A stretch of DNA of 64,000 bases from Pseudomonas pharyngis (GCF_021602345.1 NZ_BQID01000003.1:248001-312000); one strand, 5' to 3'. Positions 52,729 through 64,000 are shown, numbered from the stretch's first letter. Numbers and translations are program-made. The notes: generated by a model not told the origin, from the letters alone.

Positions 52729-54330
52729 TCAGCGAGTTGTTGCCAGTTCCTGTTGGACGCTGGCGACAGTGCGAGGCCAAGGTTTACCAGCCTGAACCTT
52801 CGCTGGCAAGGCCTTGATGGCAGAAACGGCTGCATCACGATTGGCGAAGTTGCCGTAGGTGATCACGTAGAGAGGCTTGCCGTTGAGGACTTTCTTGAAA
52901 TAACGGTACTCGCCGCCCTGCTCCTTGACGAAGTTTTGCGCGGTCGCTTCGGAGCTGGTGCCGAGGATCTGCACCACGTAGTTGCTGGTCGGCTGACCGG
53001 CGTACCAGCTGCCACCGGCAGCCTTGGCGACGGTGACCGGCTTCTCGGCAGGTTTCGCGGCGGCAACAGGCTTGGCAGGCGCCGGAGCCGGTTTGGCCAC
53101 TGGAGCGGCCGGAGCAGGCTTGGCGGTAGCGACCTGGGTCGGTGCCGGGGTCGGTTTGGCCGCCGGGGCCGGAACCGGAACCGGGGTCGGCGCAGGGCCG
53201 GCCTGAACGCCCGCGGGTGGCGCGGTAGTGGTCACGGTCGGTGGCGTGTTGCTGGAGCCTTCGACCGGCACGCCGTCGTCGCCTTCGGTGATGCCACCCG
53301 CCGCTTCAGCCAACGGACCGCGCATCACCGGCTGCGAGTTGCCGACCAGCGGCAGCGGCATCGGCTGGGTATTGCCGTTGAATTCGACGGACGGCGCGCC
53401 ACCCGCCTGCGGCGTGCCCTGGCCCAATGGCAGTTGCGCCTGCTCGTTGGCCGGCGCACCGGTGGTCGGTGCCTTGTTGCGACCCGGCATCAGCCAGGCG
53501 GCAGCGACCGCGACCACAACGACGGCGGAAATCGCCAATACGTGTTTCTTCGGCATGTTGAACCCCATACTTGGACGCTTGACCGCAGAGCGGCTGGCAA
53601 TCATGACTTCGATCAGAGCATCGCGAGCGACCTGGTTGATGTTGCCCGGCCAACCCTCGGAGCTTTCGTGAATATCAGAGATCTGATCCGCGGTGAAAAG
53701 TTCGACACCCCGGCCGGCACCTTCGAGCCGCTGGTCAAGATACTCGCGGGTTTCCTCTTCGGTGTACGGCTGCAGTTCGATGACGTGAAAGCGCTCTTCC
53801 TCAAGGTGCAAAGCCTCGAGCTGCGCGATCAGCGACGACTCGCCGAACAGGAACACATGCGGGCGACCTTCCGGCGCGCCGGCGCCCAGCGCCATCAGGG
53901 CTTCAAGGGCGGACTCGTCGAGCTGCTCGGCATCGTCCACCAGCAGATAGACTTCCTGACCGGTCAGGGCCAGTTGTACGACCTGATCGAGGATCGCCCC
54001 GACTTCGGCCTGGGCCACGTCCAGCGCCTGGGCGATCTGGCGCAGCACACCGGCGGCATCGCCGGCGCCACGGGCGGAAACGACGACGCTCTGCACCGAT
54101 TGCTTGTTGGTGCTGGCCACCAGCGCCTGACGCAGCAGGGTCTTGCCGCTGCCCTGCGGGCCGGTGACCACCAGCAGCAACTGGCTGTAACGCGCCAGAT
54201 GATGCAACTGACCCAGCACCGGCTTGCGCTGGGCCGGGAAGAATTTGAAGCCCGGCACCCGCGGCGCGAAAGGGTCGTGACTTAACTGGAAATGGCCGAG
54301 GAACGCCTCGTCGGCATGCAAACTAGTCAT
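52729..54330 (-). CDS. AAA ATPase/SPOR-domain cell division protein (DamX-like)
   Basis: A 533-residue protein in three parts. Residues 1-255 are an ExeA-type AAA ATPase with Walker A GPQGSGKT (57-64) and Walker B-like VYLLVDDAEQL. One membrane helix follows at about 265-283 (HVLAISAVVVVAVAAAWLM). Then come a long Pro/Ala-rich periplasmic linker (about 290-440) and a C-terminal SPOR domain (about 450-530, YVVQILGTSSEATAQNFVKEQGG) that binds denuded peptidoglycan at the septum. This architecture at this locus, between aroB and gltB, is normal in Pseudomonas. Confidence 0.9.
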   Translation of the reverse strand: MTSLHADEAFLGHFQLSHDPFAPRVPGFKFFPAQRKPVLGQLHHLARYSQLLLVVTGPQGSGKTLLRQALVASTNKQSVQSVVVSARGAGDAAGVLRQIAQALDVAQAEVGAILDQVVQLALTGQEVYLLVDDAEQLDESALEALMALGAGAPEGRPHVFLFGESSLIAQLEALHLEEERFHVIELQPYTEEETREYLDQRLEGAGRGVELFTADQISDIHESSEGWPGNINQVARDALIEVMIASRSAVKRPSMGFNMPKKHVLAISAVVVVAVAAAWLMPGRNKAPTTGAPANEQAQLPLGQGTPQAGGAPSVEFNGNTQPMPLPLVGNSQPVMRGPLAEAAGGITEGDDGVPVEGSSNTPPTVTTTAPPAGVQAGPAPTPVPVPAPAAKPTPAPTQVATAKPAPAAPVAKPAPAPAKPVAAAKPAEKPVTVAKAAGGSWYAGQPTSNYVVQILGTSSEATAQNFVKEQGGEYRYFKKVLNGKPLYVITYGNFANRDAAVSAIKALPAKVQAGKPWPRTVASVQQELATTR

Positions 54331-54340
54331 CGGAATCTTA

Positions 54341-55441
54341 TTAACCTTTAAGCTGAGCCAGAGCGCGGTAATCCGCTCCCAGCGTGGCCTGTAGAACCTC
54401 TTTCGGATAATCGTCGGTCACCACCGCTTCGCCCATCCGGCGCAGCAGCACCAGGCGCAAGCGACCGTCGATCACTTTTTTGTCAATTGCCATGTGTTCA
54501 AGAAAATCGGCTTCGGTCATCTCTTCCGGCGGGATCACCGGCAGACCGGCACGCTGGAACAGCCGGATGCCGCGATCACGCTCCTGCTCGCTGATCCAGC
54601 CCAGACGCGCGGACATTTCCAGCGCCATCACGGTGCCAGCAGCGACCGCTTCGCCATGCAACCAGACACCATAGCCCATGTGGGTTTCGATGGCGTGGCC
54701 AAAGGTGTGGCCGAGGTTGAGTGTGGCCCGTACACCGGTTTCCTTCTCATCGGCGCCGACCACTGCAGCCTTGGCGGCGCAAGAGCGCTCGATGGCATAG
54801 GTCAGGGCCGTTTGATCCAGTGCACGCAGGGCGTCGACGTTGTCTTCGAGCCAGGTCAGGAACGGCTCGTCGCAGATCAGGCCGTACTTGATGACTTCCG
54901 CCAGCCCTGCCGACAGCTCACGCGCCGGCAAGGTTTTCAGGGACGCGGTATCGATCAGCACCACGTTCGGCTGATAGAAGGCGCCAACCATGTTCTTGCC
55001 CAGCGGATGGTTGATCCCGGTCTTGCCGCCCACCGACGAATCGACCTGGGACAGCAGCGTGGTAGGAATCTGGATGAAATCGACGCCGCGCTGGTAGCAG
55101 GCGGCCGCGAAGCCGGCCATGTCGCCGATCACACCGCCGCCCAAGGCAATCACGGTGGTGCGGCGGTCATGACGGGCGGTCAGCAGTCCGTCGAAGATCA
55201 GTTGCAGGGTTTCCCAGTTCTTGAAGGCTTCGCCGTCGGGCAGCACCACGGAAACCACTGAAAACTGCGCCAGGCTGCGGGTCAGACGCTCGAGATAGAG
55301 CGGCGCAACGGTCTCGTTGGAGATGATTGCCACTTGCCGCCCGTGGATATGCGGGGCCAGCAGCTCAGGCTGGTCCAGCAATCCTTCGCCAATGTGAATC
55401 GGGTAGCTGCGCTCGCCTAGGTCGACCTTGAGTGTCTGCAT
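54341..55441 (-). CDS. aroB: 3-dehydroquinate synthase
   Basis: A 366-residue NAD- and metal-dependent enzyme that cyclises DAHP to 3-dehydroquinate, the second shikimate step. GDGEAFKNW-type residues appear as [13 protein letters not shown]. The NAD block is [23 protein letters not shown], and the metal-binding block is [17 protein letters not shown]. It follows aroK after 152 bases and precedes the SPOR protein gene by 10 bases. Shikimate flux also feeds the Phe/Tyr pool that the aryl polyene ammonia-lyase would draw on. Confidence 0.98.
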   Translation of the reverse strand: MQTLKVDLGERSYPIHIGEGLLDQPELLAPHIHGRQVAIISNETVAPLYLERLTRSLAQFSVVSVVLPDGEAFKNWETLQLIFDGLLTARHDRRTTVIALGGGVIGDMAGFAAACYQRGVDFIQIPTTLLSQVDSSVGGKTGINHPLGKNMVGAFYQPNVVLIDTASLKTLPARELSAGLAEVIKYGLICDEPFLTWLEDNVDALRALDQTALTYAIERSCAAKAAVVGADEKETGVRATLNLGHTFGHAIETHMGYGVWLHGEAVAAGTVMALEMSARLGWISEQERDRGIRLFQRAGLPVIPPEEMTEADFLEHMAIDKKVIDGRLRLVLLRRMGEAVVTDDYPKEVLQATLGADYRALAQLKG

Positions 55442-55593
55442 GTGTCCCCACAGTGAAGATGGAAGCAGGCGTCCTGCCCTGAATTATTGGTTGTCTGCCG
55501 CCTATAGCGGGTATGACGCCGCTCGCACGCCATCCGCCACAACCTCGGCGGGCTGTGACAGGACGCCGAGGATAGCGCATTTCGAGCGATGCT

Positions 55594-56112
55594 TTAACGG
55601 GGCGGAAGCTGCGCCAGGCGGTCGAGAATATCGAGCACGACCATGCGCGGTGGCCGCTCGTCGGTTTCCACCACCAGGTCGGCGATTTCCCGATAAAGCG
55701 GATCACGGATCGCCAGCAGATCGCGCAAGGTTTTCTCCGGATTGGCAGTGCGCAACAACGGCCGGTTGCGATCGCGAGAGGTGCGGCCGACTTGCTGTTC
55801 GACGGAGGCGTGCAGATACACCACCCGCCCGCCCTCGTGCAGGGCCTTGCGGTTGGCATCGCGCATCACCGCGCCGCCGCCGGTCGCCAGCACCACGCCG
55901 TCGAACGCGCACAGCTCTGCGATCATCGCCTGCTCACGGTCACGAAAGCCGGGCTCGCCTTCCTTGTCGAAGATCCACGGAATATTGGCGCCCGTACGCA
56001 GTTCAATTTCCTTGTCGGAATCCTTGAACGGCAGGCGCAGCTCTTTGGCCAGTAATCGGCCGATGGTGCTTTTTCCAGCCCCCATCGGTCCTACAAGAAT
56101 CAAATTTCGCAC
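55594..56112 (-). CDS. aroK: Shikimate kinase
   Basis: A 172-residue kinase that phosphorylates shikimate at the 3-hydroxyl. The P-loop [15 protein letters not shown] is at residues 8-22, the shikimate-binding DSDKEIE near 32, FRDREQ near 57, GGGAVMR near 79, and the lid arginines in [13 protein letters not shown]. It begins four bases after pilQ ends, so it belongs to the pil transcript. Confidence 0.98.
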   Translation of the reverse strand: MRNLILVGPMGAGKSTIGRLLAKELRLPFKDSDKEIELRTGANIPWIFDKEGEPGFRDREQAMIAELCAFDGVVLATGGGAVMRDANRKALHEGGRVVYLHASVEQQVGRTSRDRNRPLLRTANPEKTLRDLLAIRDPLYREIADLVVETDERPPRMVVLDILDRLAQLPPR

Positions 56113-56116
56113 AGAA

Positions 56117-58195
56117 TCAACGACTCACAGCAATCGCCTGGTTATTCATGATACGCGGAGTGAGAAATACCAGCAGCTCGGATTTTTTCTCCGAAACCAC
56201 ATCACGCCGGAAAAGGCGGCCAAGATACGGCACATCGCCAAGAAATGGCACCTTATCTACAACCTTGCTTTGAGTATTTGAGAAAACGCCCCCAATCACG
56301 ATGGTTTCGCCGTCGTTCACCAGCACCTTGGCATTGACCTCGTTTTTCTTGATCGGCGGTACATCCTGCACTTTGTTCAGGTAGTCCGGTTCGTCCTTGG
56401 TGACCTTGACCTCCATGATGATGCGGTTGTCCGGGGTGATCTGCGGCGTCACTTCCAGCGACAGCGACGCCTCTTTGAAGGACACCGACGTAGCGCCGCT
56501 GGAGCTGGCTTCCTGATACGGAATCTCGGTGCCCTTGAGGATCTTCGCGGTCTCCTTGTCGGAGGTGACCACCTTGGGCTGCGAGACGATTTCGCCGTTG
56601 CCGGTCTTCTCCATGGCGGTCAGCTCAAGGTCGAGCAAGACGTTGTCGGTGATAAAGGCGATGCCGATCCCGGAGGTGTTGTTGACCGTGCCCATATCGA
56701 CGAACGGAGAGTTGGTGCTGGTGCTTCCCGGCGTGCCAATGGTGGTCGACGAACCGTTGCTGACTCCGGAAGTGTTCCAGTTGCCCTTGTTCTGAATCGA
56801 ACCGCCCCAGCGCACACCCAGACTCTTGTCGTAGTCGACGTTGGCCTCGACGATCCGTGCCTCGATCATCACCTGACGCACCGGAATATCCAGCTGCGCC
56901 ACAATCCGCCGCAGCTCGTCGAGGCGATCCTGGGTCTGGTAGGCAATGATGTTGTTGGTGCGCTCATCGACGGTGATCGAACCCCGTTCGTCGACCTTCG
57001 CCTCGGCGCTGGTGACAGACTGGAACAGCTTGGCGATGTCGGCGGCCTTGGCGTAGTTCACTTGCAGGAGCTCGCGGCGCAACGGCGCCAGTTCGGCGAT
57101 CTGTTTCTGCGATTCCAGTTCCTGCCGCTCGCGCGCAGCAATTTCATCCGCCGGCGCCACCAGCAACACGTTGCCGACCTTGCGCTTGTCCAGGCCTTTG
57201 GTCTTGAGCACCAGATCCAGCGCCTGATCCCACGGCACGTTCTGCAGGCGCAAGGTGATCCCGCCCTGCACCGTATCGCTGGCCACCAGATTGAGGTTGG
57301 TGAAGTCGGCGATCAGTTGCAGCACCGAACGGACATCGATGTCCTGGAAATTCAGCGAAAGCTTTTCGCCGTTATAGCTGTTGCGATCGGCGTTGCGCTT
57401 TTGCAGGTCATCGACGGTCAGCGGCCGGATGCTGACGGTCAGCTTGTTGTCGGTCTGGTAAGTGGAATAGTCGAAAGTACCGCTGGGTTCGACGGTGATC
57501 GTCGCCCGATCACCGCTGACCCCGGCATTGACGAACTGCACCGGGGTGGCGAAGTCCTTGACGTCGAGGCGCACCCGCAGCGGTTCTGGCAATTGGGTAC
57601 GGGCGAAATTGAGGATGATCTTGCCGTCGTGCTCCTGGATGTCCGGGGCGATAGCCGGGTCGGACAAGTCGATGACCACGTTGCCCTCGCCCGCCGTACC
57701 ACGCTGGAAATCCACGCCGCGAATGGCTCTGGCGGTCGGCGTAAACGTGCGGACCGGCGCTGCCGCAGGTGCTGCGCGCGGTGCACGAGCGGCCGTACGT
57801 GGGGCAGCGGCTTTACTGCCTTGCCCGACCACCACGAACACCGTATTGCCCTCGACCCGGGTGTCGTACGGTGCCAGTTGCGTCAGGCTGATGATCAGCC
57901 GCGTCCGGTTATTGGCCTCGACCACCGTGGCCGTGCGCGCATTGCCACTGCCCAGGTCACGGGTCTTGCTTGCCAGCTGACTGGCGACACCCGGCAGATC
58001 GAGTGCGATCCGCGCCGGCGAATCGGTGGTGTAGCCCTTGGGCTGCGGAGGCGGGCCGTCGAACGACAGCTTCAGCTCGACCCGGTCGCCCGGCAGTGCC
58101 GCGACGTCCAGCGCCTTCAGATTGGCTGCCTGTACCATCGGCGAAAGCAGCGCTATCCATAGCGAAAAACCGAGGGTGGAGAAAATCCTGTTCAT
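56117..58195 (-). CDS. pilQ: Type IV pilus secretin PilQ
   Basis: A 692-residue outer-membrane secretin through which type IV pili emerge. A signal peptide (ending VQAAN, about residue 24) precedes AMIN domains (about 25-240) that bind peptidoglycan. A secretin/STN-like N0 domain (about 275-345, [26 protein letters not shown]) and N1 follow, then the C-terminal secretin barrel (about 430-690, [19 protein letters not shown] and [15 protein letters not shown]). It ends the pilMNOPQ run; aroK follows. Confidence 0.97.
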   Translation of the reverse strand: MNRIFSTLGFSLWIALLSPMVQAANLKALDVAALPGDRVELKLSFDGPPPQPKGYTTDSPARIALDLPGVASQLASKTRDLGSGNARTATVVEANNRTRLIISLTQLAPYDTRVEGNTVFVVVGQGSKAAAPRTAARAPRAAPAAAPVRTFTPTARAIRGVDFQRGTAGEGNVVIDLSDPAIAPDIQEHDGKIILNFARTQLPEPLRVRLDVKDFATPVQFVNAGVSGDRATITVEPSGTFDYSTYQTDNKLTVSIRPLTVDDLQKRNADRNSYNGEKLSLNFQDIDVRSVLQLIADFTNLNLVASDTVQGGITLRLQNVPWDQALDLVLKTKGLDKRKVGNVLLVAPADEIAARERQELESQKQIAELAPLRRELLQVNYAKAADIAKLFQSVTSAEAKVDERGSITVDERTNNIIAYQTQDRLDELRRIVAQLDIPVRQVMIEARIVEANVDYDKSLGVRWGGSIQNKGNWNTSGVSNGSSTTIGTPGSTSTNSPFVDMGTVNNTSGIGIAFITDNVLLDLELTAMEKTGNGEIVSQPKVVTSDKETAKILKGTEIPYQEASSSGATSVSFKEASLSLEVTPQITPDNRIIMEVKVTKDEPDYLNKVQDVPPIKKNEVNAKVLVNDGETIVIGGVFSNTQSKVVDKVPFLGDVPYLGRLFRRDVVSEKKSELLVFLTPRIMNNQAIAVSR

Positions 58196-58209
58196 TGTTC
58201 GACTTCCAC

Positions 58210-58734
58210 TTATGAATGCTCTTTCAAAGGAATGGTGCGCGGCCGCTCAAGCCAGGCGCCCTGGCCATCGGGAACGATTTCCACCACTTCGACCTGTGAA
58301 GCGCTGATGGCGACGATGCGCCCGTCGTTACGCCCCAGATAGTCGCCGACCTTAAGCCGATGGACGCCGCCCGCGCCTCGCAGCAGGGCGAAGGAACCGG
58401 AGGCGTTGGCAATCGTGCCGACCATTTCAAACTGCTCGATGTTGAAACCTTCGAGGTATTGCTTGACCCGGTTGGGATCGGGTTTCACGTCGCGCGAGCC
58501 ATGTTTCTGCCCGGCCAGATCGACCCGCAGCTGGCGCGAAAACGGACTGCGCAGGTTGGCGGCGCTGTAGGTGAACGTCGGGTAGGAGCGGAAGGTCGGA
58601 GTCGGCTCGATCTTGCCCGGCGGACGCAGGCGCACTTCATTCATGTAGGCGTCGAGGTCGCTGAAGTCATCGCCGCCACAGCCACCGAGCACCAATAACA
58701 ATGCCGACAGGGCGATAAAACGGATCGGGCTCAT
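58210..58734 (-). CDS. pilP: Type IV pilus alignment lipoprotein PilP
   Basis: A 174-residue lipoprotein with lipobox LGGC (Cys19). An extended N-terminal stretch binds the PilN/PilO pair, and a C-terminal beta domain (about 95-165, MVGTIANASGSFALLRGAGGVHRLKVGDYLG) contacts PilQ. The first four bases overlap the pilO stop. Confidence 0.96.
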   Translation of the reverse strand: MSPIRFIALSALLLVLGGCGGDDFSDLDAYMNEVRLRPPGKIEPTPTFRSYPTFTYSAANLRSPFSRQLRVDLAGQKHGSRDVKPDPNRVKQYLEGFNIEQFEMVGTIANASGSFALLRGAGGVHRLKVGDYLGRNDGRIVAISASQVEVVEIVPDGQGAWLERPRTIPLKEHS

Positions 58735-59354
58735 TTCTGCAGCCCCTTGTCGTTGTAGCGGTAGGTCTTGGCGAGGATGCTCATGCGCAGCTTCGGCCCG
58801 CCTTCAGGATTGGCTGGCGCCAGCTCGAAATCGTGCAGGGTGACGATGCGGGGCAGCCCGGCCACGCCACTGACGAAGGTCGCGAGGTCGTGATAGGCCC
58901 CGGTCACGGTGATCTGGATGGGCAACTCGATGTAGAACTGCTGGGTAACCTCCGGCAGCAGTTTGATCTCTTCGAACTCAAGGCCGCTGCCCAGTCCGGT
59001 GCGGGTGATGTCTTCCAGCAACCCCGGCACTTCGGTGTCACTGGGCAGTTGTCGCAACAGCACGCCGAACGAGTTTTCCATCTCTTTCATCTGCTGGGTG
59101 TACAGCTCCAGATTGGCCGCCATGCGCGCCTTGCTCGCGAACTGCTCCTTGAGGGTGATTTCCTCCTCACGTTTGAGTTCGAGCTGGTTCTCCAGGTCAC
59201 TGATGAAAAAGTTATAGCCAAGCGCCAGGACCAGCACCATCAACAGCCCGCCGGCCAGGCTTTTGACCACTGGCGGCCAGGAGCCGATGTTGCTGGTGTC
59301 GAGATCGTTGAAATCGACATTGCGCAGGCTTTCCAGCCACTCGGACGGCTTCAT
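58731..59354 (-). CDS. pilO: Type IV pilus alignment protein PilO
   Basis: A 207-residue inner-membrane protein with one helix (about 29-50, VVKSLAGGLLMVLVLALGYNF), a coiled coil and a ferredoxin-like periplasmic domain. It forms a heterodimer with PilN and links the cytoplasmic PilM ring to PilP and PilQ. ATGA overlaps with both pilN and pilP. Confidence 0.96.
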   Translation of the reverse strand: MKPSEWLESLRNVDFNDLDTSNIGSWPPVVKSLAGGLLMVLVLALGYNFFISDLENQLELKREEEITLKEQFASKARMAANLELYTQQMKEMENSFGVLLRQLPSDTEVPGLLEDITRTGLGSGLEFEEIKLLPEVTQQFYIELPIQITVTGAYHDLATFVSGVAGLPRIVTLHDFELAPANPEGGPKLRMSILAKTYRYNDKGLQK

Positions 59355-59916
59355 TGGTCGTCCTCCTCGAGCCGGGGTCGAGTCTGGCGAACGGTCAGCT
59401 GAAAGACGTTGGCCTGATCCACTTGTCCGGCAGTGGTGGCTTTCACTTCATTGAGGTTGGGCGCATCGAACCAGTCGGAGGCGTCGAGATTGCGCATCAG
59501 GTCGGACACTCGATTGTTGGACTCCGCCGCGCCGCTGATCGACAGGGTCTTGCCGACCATTTTCACGTCGGTGAAATACACCCCGTCGGGCAAGGTGCGC
59601 GCCAGCTGATCGAAGATCCGCCCGCTGATCTGCCGGTTGCCCTGCAAGTCCTGGATGATGCGCATGCGCTCCACCAGTTGCTGGCGATGGGCCTTGAGGT
59701 CGCTGATCTGCTTGATCCTCTCGTCGACCACGGCGATCTGCTTGCCGATGTAGTCATTGCGCGCCACCTGCCGCGCGATGGCGCCGCTGATGACCTGATC
59801 AGCGATGAGCACCGCCCCCACCGAACCGACCACCACACCGATCAAGACCAGCAGGAAGCGTTTGCGCCGTTCCTCGCGACGCTCCTCGCGCCAGGGTAAA
59901 AGGTTGATCCGCGCCA

Positions 59917-59917
<1 letters not shown>
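59351..59917 (-). CDS. pilN: Type IV pilus assembly protein PilN
   Basis: A 188-residue bitopic protein. The cytoplasmic N terminus MARINLLPWREERR carries the conserved INLLPWR motif that inserts into PilM. A membrane helix at about 20-42, a coiled coil and a ferredoxin-like domain follow. Its start shares one base with the pilM stop. Confidence 0.97.
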
Positions 59918-61008
<1,091 letters not shown>

Positions 61009-61198
61009 TTACGGACTCTGTAATGCGCATTGCGTTCCCTCGCCCCGTCTTGACAGAAGCGCAAATGACGCCCCCTGCGGAAAAGTGCTTATAATGCCCA
61101 GCGATTTTTTCCGCCTTTTACTGCCGGCGCGGGTCGTTCTGTGTGTTACCCGGAACCCTGTCGCCCAATTCATTCTTTGCCGTGGATGTCCAAAAGCC

Positions 61199-63646
61199 TT
61201 GATTCGTCTGCTGAAATTTTTCGGTTGGTCCATCGTCGCCGTTTTCTGCGGACTGCTTTTAGGTCTCAGCGGCGCGTTTCTTTACCTTAGTCCGGGTTTG
61301 CCATCTGTGGAGGCGCTGAGAAGCATTCAGTTGCAGATTCCACTGCGGGTGTACAGCAGCGACAACAAGTTGATCGCAGAATTTGGCGAAATGCGCCGCA
61401 CACCGATCCGTTTCGCCGACATTCCCCCCAATTTCATCAATGCGTTACTAAGTGCTGAAGACGACAACTTCGCCAACCACTATGGCGTCGATCCGAGCAG
61501 CCTGATGCGTGCCGCGACCCAATTGGTCAAGAGCGGTCACATCCAGTCCGGCGGCAGCACCATCACCATGCAGGTGGCGAAGAACTTCTTCCTGACCAGC
61601 GAACGCAGCTTCTCGCGCAAGACCACGGAAATCCTTCTGGCCCTGCAGATCGAACGCCAGCTGACCAAGGACGAGATCCTTGAGCTGTACGTGAACAAGA
61701 TCTATCTGGGCAACCGCGCCTACGGCATCGAGGCGGCGGCGCAGGTGTATTACGGCAAGTCGATCCGCGAAGTCAGCCTGGCACAGATGGCGATGATCGC
61801 CGGCCTGCCGAAAGCCCCGTCGCGCTTCAACCCGCTGGCCAACCCGGCGCGCAGCAAGGAGCGTCGCGACTGGATCCTCGGCCGCATGTACAAGCTCGGC
61901 AAGATCACCGAAGCCGACTACACCGCCGCGATCAACGAGCCGCTGAACGCCAGCTATCACGTGCCGACCCCGGAAGTGAACGCGCCGTACATCGCCGAGA
62001 TGGCTCGCGCGGAAATGGTCGGCCGCTACGGCAGCGACGCCTATACCGAAGGTTTCCGCGTCACCACCACGGTGCCGAGCAACCTCCAGGAAATGGCCAA
62101 CACCGCGCTGCACGAAGGTCTGATGACCTACGATCAGCGTCACGGCTACCGTGGCCCCGAGTCGCGCCTGCCGGGCAAGACCCGCGAAGCCTGGGCCACT
62201 GAACTGACCAAGCAGCGCACCATCAGCAGCCTCGAGCCGGCCATCGTCACCCAGGTCGACAAGAACGGCCTGCAAGTGCTGACCCGCACCGGCGAAGAGC
62301 ACGTGGCGTGGGACACCATGAAATGGGCGCGACCGTTCCTCAATACCAACAGCATGGGTGCCGCGCCGCGCCAGCCGTCGGATGTGGCACAGATCGGCGA
62401 TCTGATTCGCGTGCAGCGCCAGCCGAACAATTCGCTGAAGTTCAGCCAGATTCCACAGGCGCAGGGCGCGCTGGTGTCGCTGGATCCACAGAACGGCGCG
62501 ATCCGCTCGCTGGTCGGCGGCTTCGCCTTCGAGCAGAGCAACTACAACCGTGCGATGCAGGCCAAGCGTCAGCCGGGCTCGAGCTTCAAGCCGTTCGTCT
62601 ACAGCGCCGCACTGGATAACGGCTACACCGCCGCCAGCCTGGTCAACGACGCGCCGATCGTGTTCGTCGACGAGTACCTGGACAAGGTCTGGCGTCCGAA
62701 GAACGACACCAACACCTTCCTCGGCCCGATCCGTCTGCGTGAGGCGCTGTACAAGTCGCGCAACCTGGTGTCGATCCGCCTGTTGCAGGCGATGGGCGTG
62801 GGCAAGACCATCGATTACATCACCCGCTTCGGCTTCAACAAGCAGGACCTGCCGCCAAACCTGTCCCTGGCGCTGGGCACCGCGACCCTGACGCCGATGG
62901 AGATCGCCACCGGCTGGAGCACCTTCGCCAACGGCGGCTACAAGATCACCCCGTACATCATCGACAAGATCGAAAGCCGCAACGGCGACACGCTGTTCGT
63001 CGCCAACCCGCCGACCGTACCGCAGGGCGGCGCGGCCACCGACGGTATCGCGGCACCGGCAACGCAATCGATCACCGTCGACGCAGCGCCGGTTCCAGGG
63101 GAGGCGCCAGGCAACGCCGCTGTACCGCAAGCCCCCGCAGTTGCCGAGCGCATCGTCGATGGCCGTACTACTTACATCCTCAACAGCATGTTGCAGGACG
63201 TGATCAAGCTCGGCACCGGCCGTCGCGCACTGGCCCTGGGCCGCAGCGACATCGCCGGCAAGACCGGTACCACCAACGAATCCAAGGATGCGTGGTTCTC
63301 TGGCTATAACGCCGATTATGTGACCACCGTGTGGACCGGTTTCGACCAGCCGGAAAGCCTCGGTCGCCGGGAGTTCGGCGGCACCGTGGCACTACCGATC
63401 TGGATGAACTACATGGCCGCCGCGCTCAAGGACAAGCCACCGCATGTCCAGCCGGAGCCGGAAGGCATTCTCAGCCTGCGGGTGGATCCGGTCAGCGGTC
63501 GCGCGGCATCGCCGAGCACGCCAGGCGCCTATTTCGAGCTGTTCAAGGCCGAAGACACGCCACCGTCGGTCAACGAGATCGGCAATGGCACCGTGCCGGG
63601 CAGTCCGCTGCCGGCGGATGAACAGGCGCCGATCGATTTGTTCTGA
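61199..63646 (+). CDS. mrcA: Penicillin-binding protein 1A (bifunctional transglycosylase/transpeptidase)
   Basis: An 815-residue class A PBP, called ponA in Pseudomonas. One N-terminal membrane helix is followed by the glycosyltransferase domain with catalytic Glu87 in SAEDDNFANHYG and QSGGSTITMQVAKN. The transpeptidase domain has Ser461 and Lys464 in GSSFKPF, the SRN motif and Lys688 in KTGTT. It polymerises and crosslinks peptidoglycan. The TTG at 61199 is chosen because it gives the family N terminus (L/M-IRLLKFFGW); an ATG at 61094 overlaps a TATAAT box (61090-61095) that is probably this gene's -10, so it cannot be the start. The frame is also open back to 61004. Confidence 0.95.
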   Translation: MIRLLKFFGWSIVAVFCGLLLGLSGAFLYLSPGLPSVEALRSIQLQIPLRVYSSDNKLIAEFGEMRRTPIRFADIPPNFINALLSAEDDNFANHYGVDPSSLMRAATQLVKSGHIQSGGSTITMQVAKNFFLTSERSFSRKTTEILLALQIERQLTKDEILELYVNKIYLGNRAYGIEAAAQVYYGKSIREVSLAQMAMIAGLPKAPSRFNPLANPARSKERRDWILGRMYKLGKITEADYTAAINEPLNASYHVPTPEVNAPYIAEMARAEMVGRYGSDAYTEGFRVTTTVPSNLQEMANTALHEGLMTYDQRHGYRGPESRLPGKTREAWATELTKQRTISSLEPAIVTQVDKNGLQVLTRTGEEHVAWDTMKWARPFLNTNSMGAAPRQPSDVAQIGDLIRVQRQPNNSLKFSQIPQAQGALVSLDPQNGAIRSLVGGFAFEQSNYNRAMQAKRQPGSSFKPFVYSAALDNGYTAASLVNDAPIVFVDEYLDKVWRPKNDTNTFLGPIRLREALYKSRNLVSIRLLQAMGVGKTIDYITRFGFNKQDLPPNLSLALGTATLTPMEIATGWSTFANGGYKITPYIIDKIESRNGDTLFVANPPTVPQGGAATDGIAAPATQSITVDAAPVPGEAPGNAAVPQAPAVAERIVDGRTTYILNSMLQDVIKLGTGRRALALGRSDIAGKTGTTNESKDAWFSGYNADYVTTVWTGFDQPESLGRREFGGTVALPIWMNYMAAALKDKPPHVQPEPEGILSLRVDPVSGRAASPSTPGAYFELFKAEDTPPSVNEIGNGTVPGSPLPADEQAPIDLF

Positions 63647-63660
63647 TCCGCAACTGCCAA

Positions 63661-63697
63661 AAAGCCCCGCCTTCGTGAGAAGTGCGGGGCTTTTTGT
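63661..63697 (+). terminator. Rho-independent terminator of mrcA
   Basis: AAAGCCCCGC (63661-63670) pairs with GCGGGGCTTT (63684-63693), with CTTC/GAAG extending the stem inside and a T-rich tail. It begins 14 bases after the mrcA stop. Confidence 0.92.
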
Positions 63698-63734
63698 TTT
63701 CTGTCGTACTGAGAATGGCATTTCACATCAAGAG

Positions 63735-63917
63735 CGGCCCTCACCCTAGCCCTCTCCCAGGGGGAGAGGGAACCGACCGAGGTGTCTGGCGCTGTACGTC
63801 GACCTGAATAACCGAGTCGATTATGGATTCACAGCAAGGCCTTCACGTCGGCGTACCTCTCAAGCATCCCACGGTCAGTCCCCTCTCCCCCTGGGAGAGG
63901 GTTAGGGTGAGGGCCGC
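63735..63917. repeat. ~180-bp MITE-like intergenic repeat, copy 2 (inverted relative to copy 1)
   Basis: Terminal inverted repeats begin GCGGCCCTCACCCTA (63735) and end in its complement at 63917, each followed inward by a CCCTCTCCC hairpin. The core 63795-63830 is the complement of 9190-9225 with two mismatches, and the flank near 63861-63870 (CAAGCATCCC) matches the other side of copy 1. Copy 2 has lost part of the inner 15-bp inverted repeat. It encodes nothing. The rest of the 354 bases after mrcA is terminators. Confidence 0.85.
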
Positions 63918-63942
63918 CCTTGAAGCCGGAACGCATTTTCAC

Positions 63943-63972
63943 GACCAAAAAAACCCCGCTTAAAAAGCGGGG
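63943..63972 (-). terminator. Terminator of a minus-strand gene beyond the window
   Basis: CCCCGCT (63954-63960), loop TAAAA, AGCGGGG (63966-63972). On the minus strand the stem is followed by seven T residues, so it ends a gene lying to the right of the window. Confidence 0.8.
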
Positions 63973-64000
63973 CTCTTCATGAAGCGCCACAACGACTTAG

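Noticed and set aside
61050-61095. Promoter formed by TTGACA (61050-61055) and TATAAT (61090-61095)
   Set aside because: The spacing is 34 bp, twice the workable distance, so the two boxes cannot belong to one sigma-70 promoter.

Overview
The window is a high-GC chromosomal segment of a Pseudomonas, most likely of the P. fluorescens group. The evidence is the gene order hemE / gltD-gltB / SPOR protein / aroB-aroK / pilQPONM / ponA, which is the standard Pseudomonas arrangement, Pseudomonas-type proteins such as PutA and PilM, and fluorescens-type intergenic repeats (REP palindromes and a ~180-bp element present twice). No rRNA, tRNA, CRISPR array or intact transposase was seen.

Left part (1-23 kb). 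A cut vgrG (type VI secretion tip) is followed by the divergent proline genes putP and putA, whose shared 456-bp control region carries seven GTTGCA sites, the known PutA operator core. Then come an acyl-CoA dehydrogenase, two chemoreceptor genes flanking a small zapA/zapB-like pair, a CvrA/NhaP2-type antiporter, an MscK-type mechanosensitive channel, selO, a higBA toxin-antitoxin pair, trxC and an orphan ParA ATPase.

Middle part (23.2-41.6 kb). One strand carries about 20 genes that overlap or nearly touch: an aryl polyene (APE, xanthomonadin/flexirubin-like pigment) biosynthetic operon. It encodes two acyl carrier proteins, two ketosynthases and a chain-length-factor-like partner, a ketoreductase, dehydratases, an AMP ligase fused to a hotdog dehydratase, a glycosyltransferase, two acyltransferases, a thioesterase, a LolA-like carrier, an MMPL exporter and a lipoprotein. 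Beyond this core it has an MIO-type aromatic ammonia-lyase, a FAD enzyme with all the sequence hallmarks of a flavin-dependent halogenase, a Kef-like antiporter and a methyltransferase. In outline, the ammonia-lyase and/or the ligase would supply and load an aryl starter, the type II PKS set would extend it into a polyene, and tailoring and export proteins would finish it and move it to the outer membrane. A small secreted protein gene sits between apeR and the only strong terminator. Its paralogue lies 0.8 kb on, and a RelE-type toxin/antitoxin pair lies between the two.

Right part (42.8-64 kb). This is conserved core: a divergent LysR/MFS pair (ynfL/ynfM-like), hemE, gltBD (glutamate synthase), an AAA-ATPase/SPOR protein (DamX-like), aroB, aroK, the type IV pilus alignment/secretin operon pilMNOPQ, and divergently ponA (mrcA, PBP1A). 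The window ends in terminators and the second copy of the ~180-bp repeat, which lies in inverted orientation to the first.
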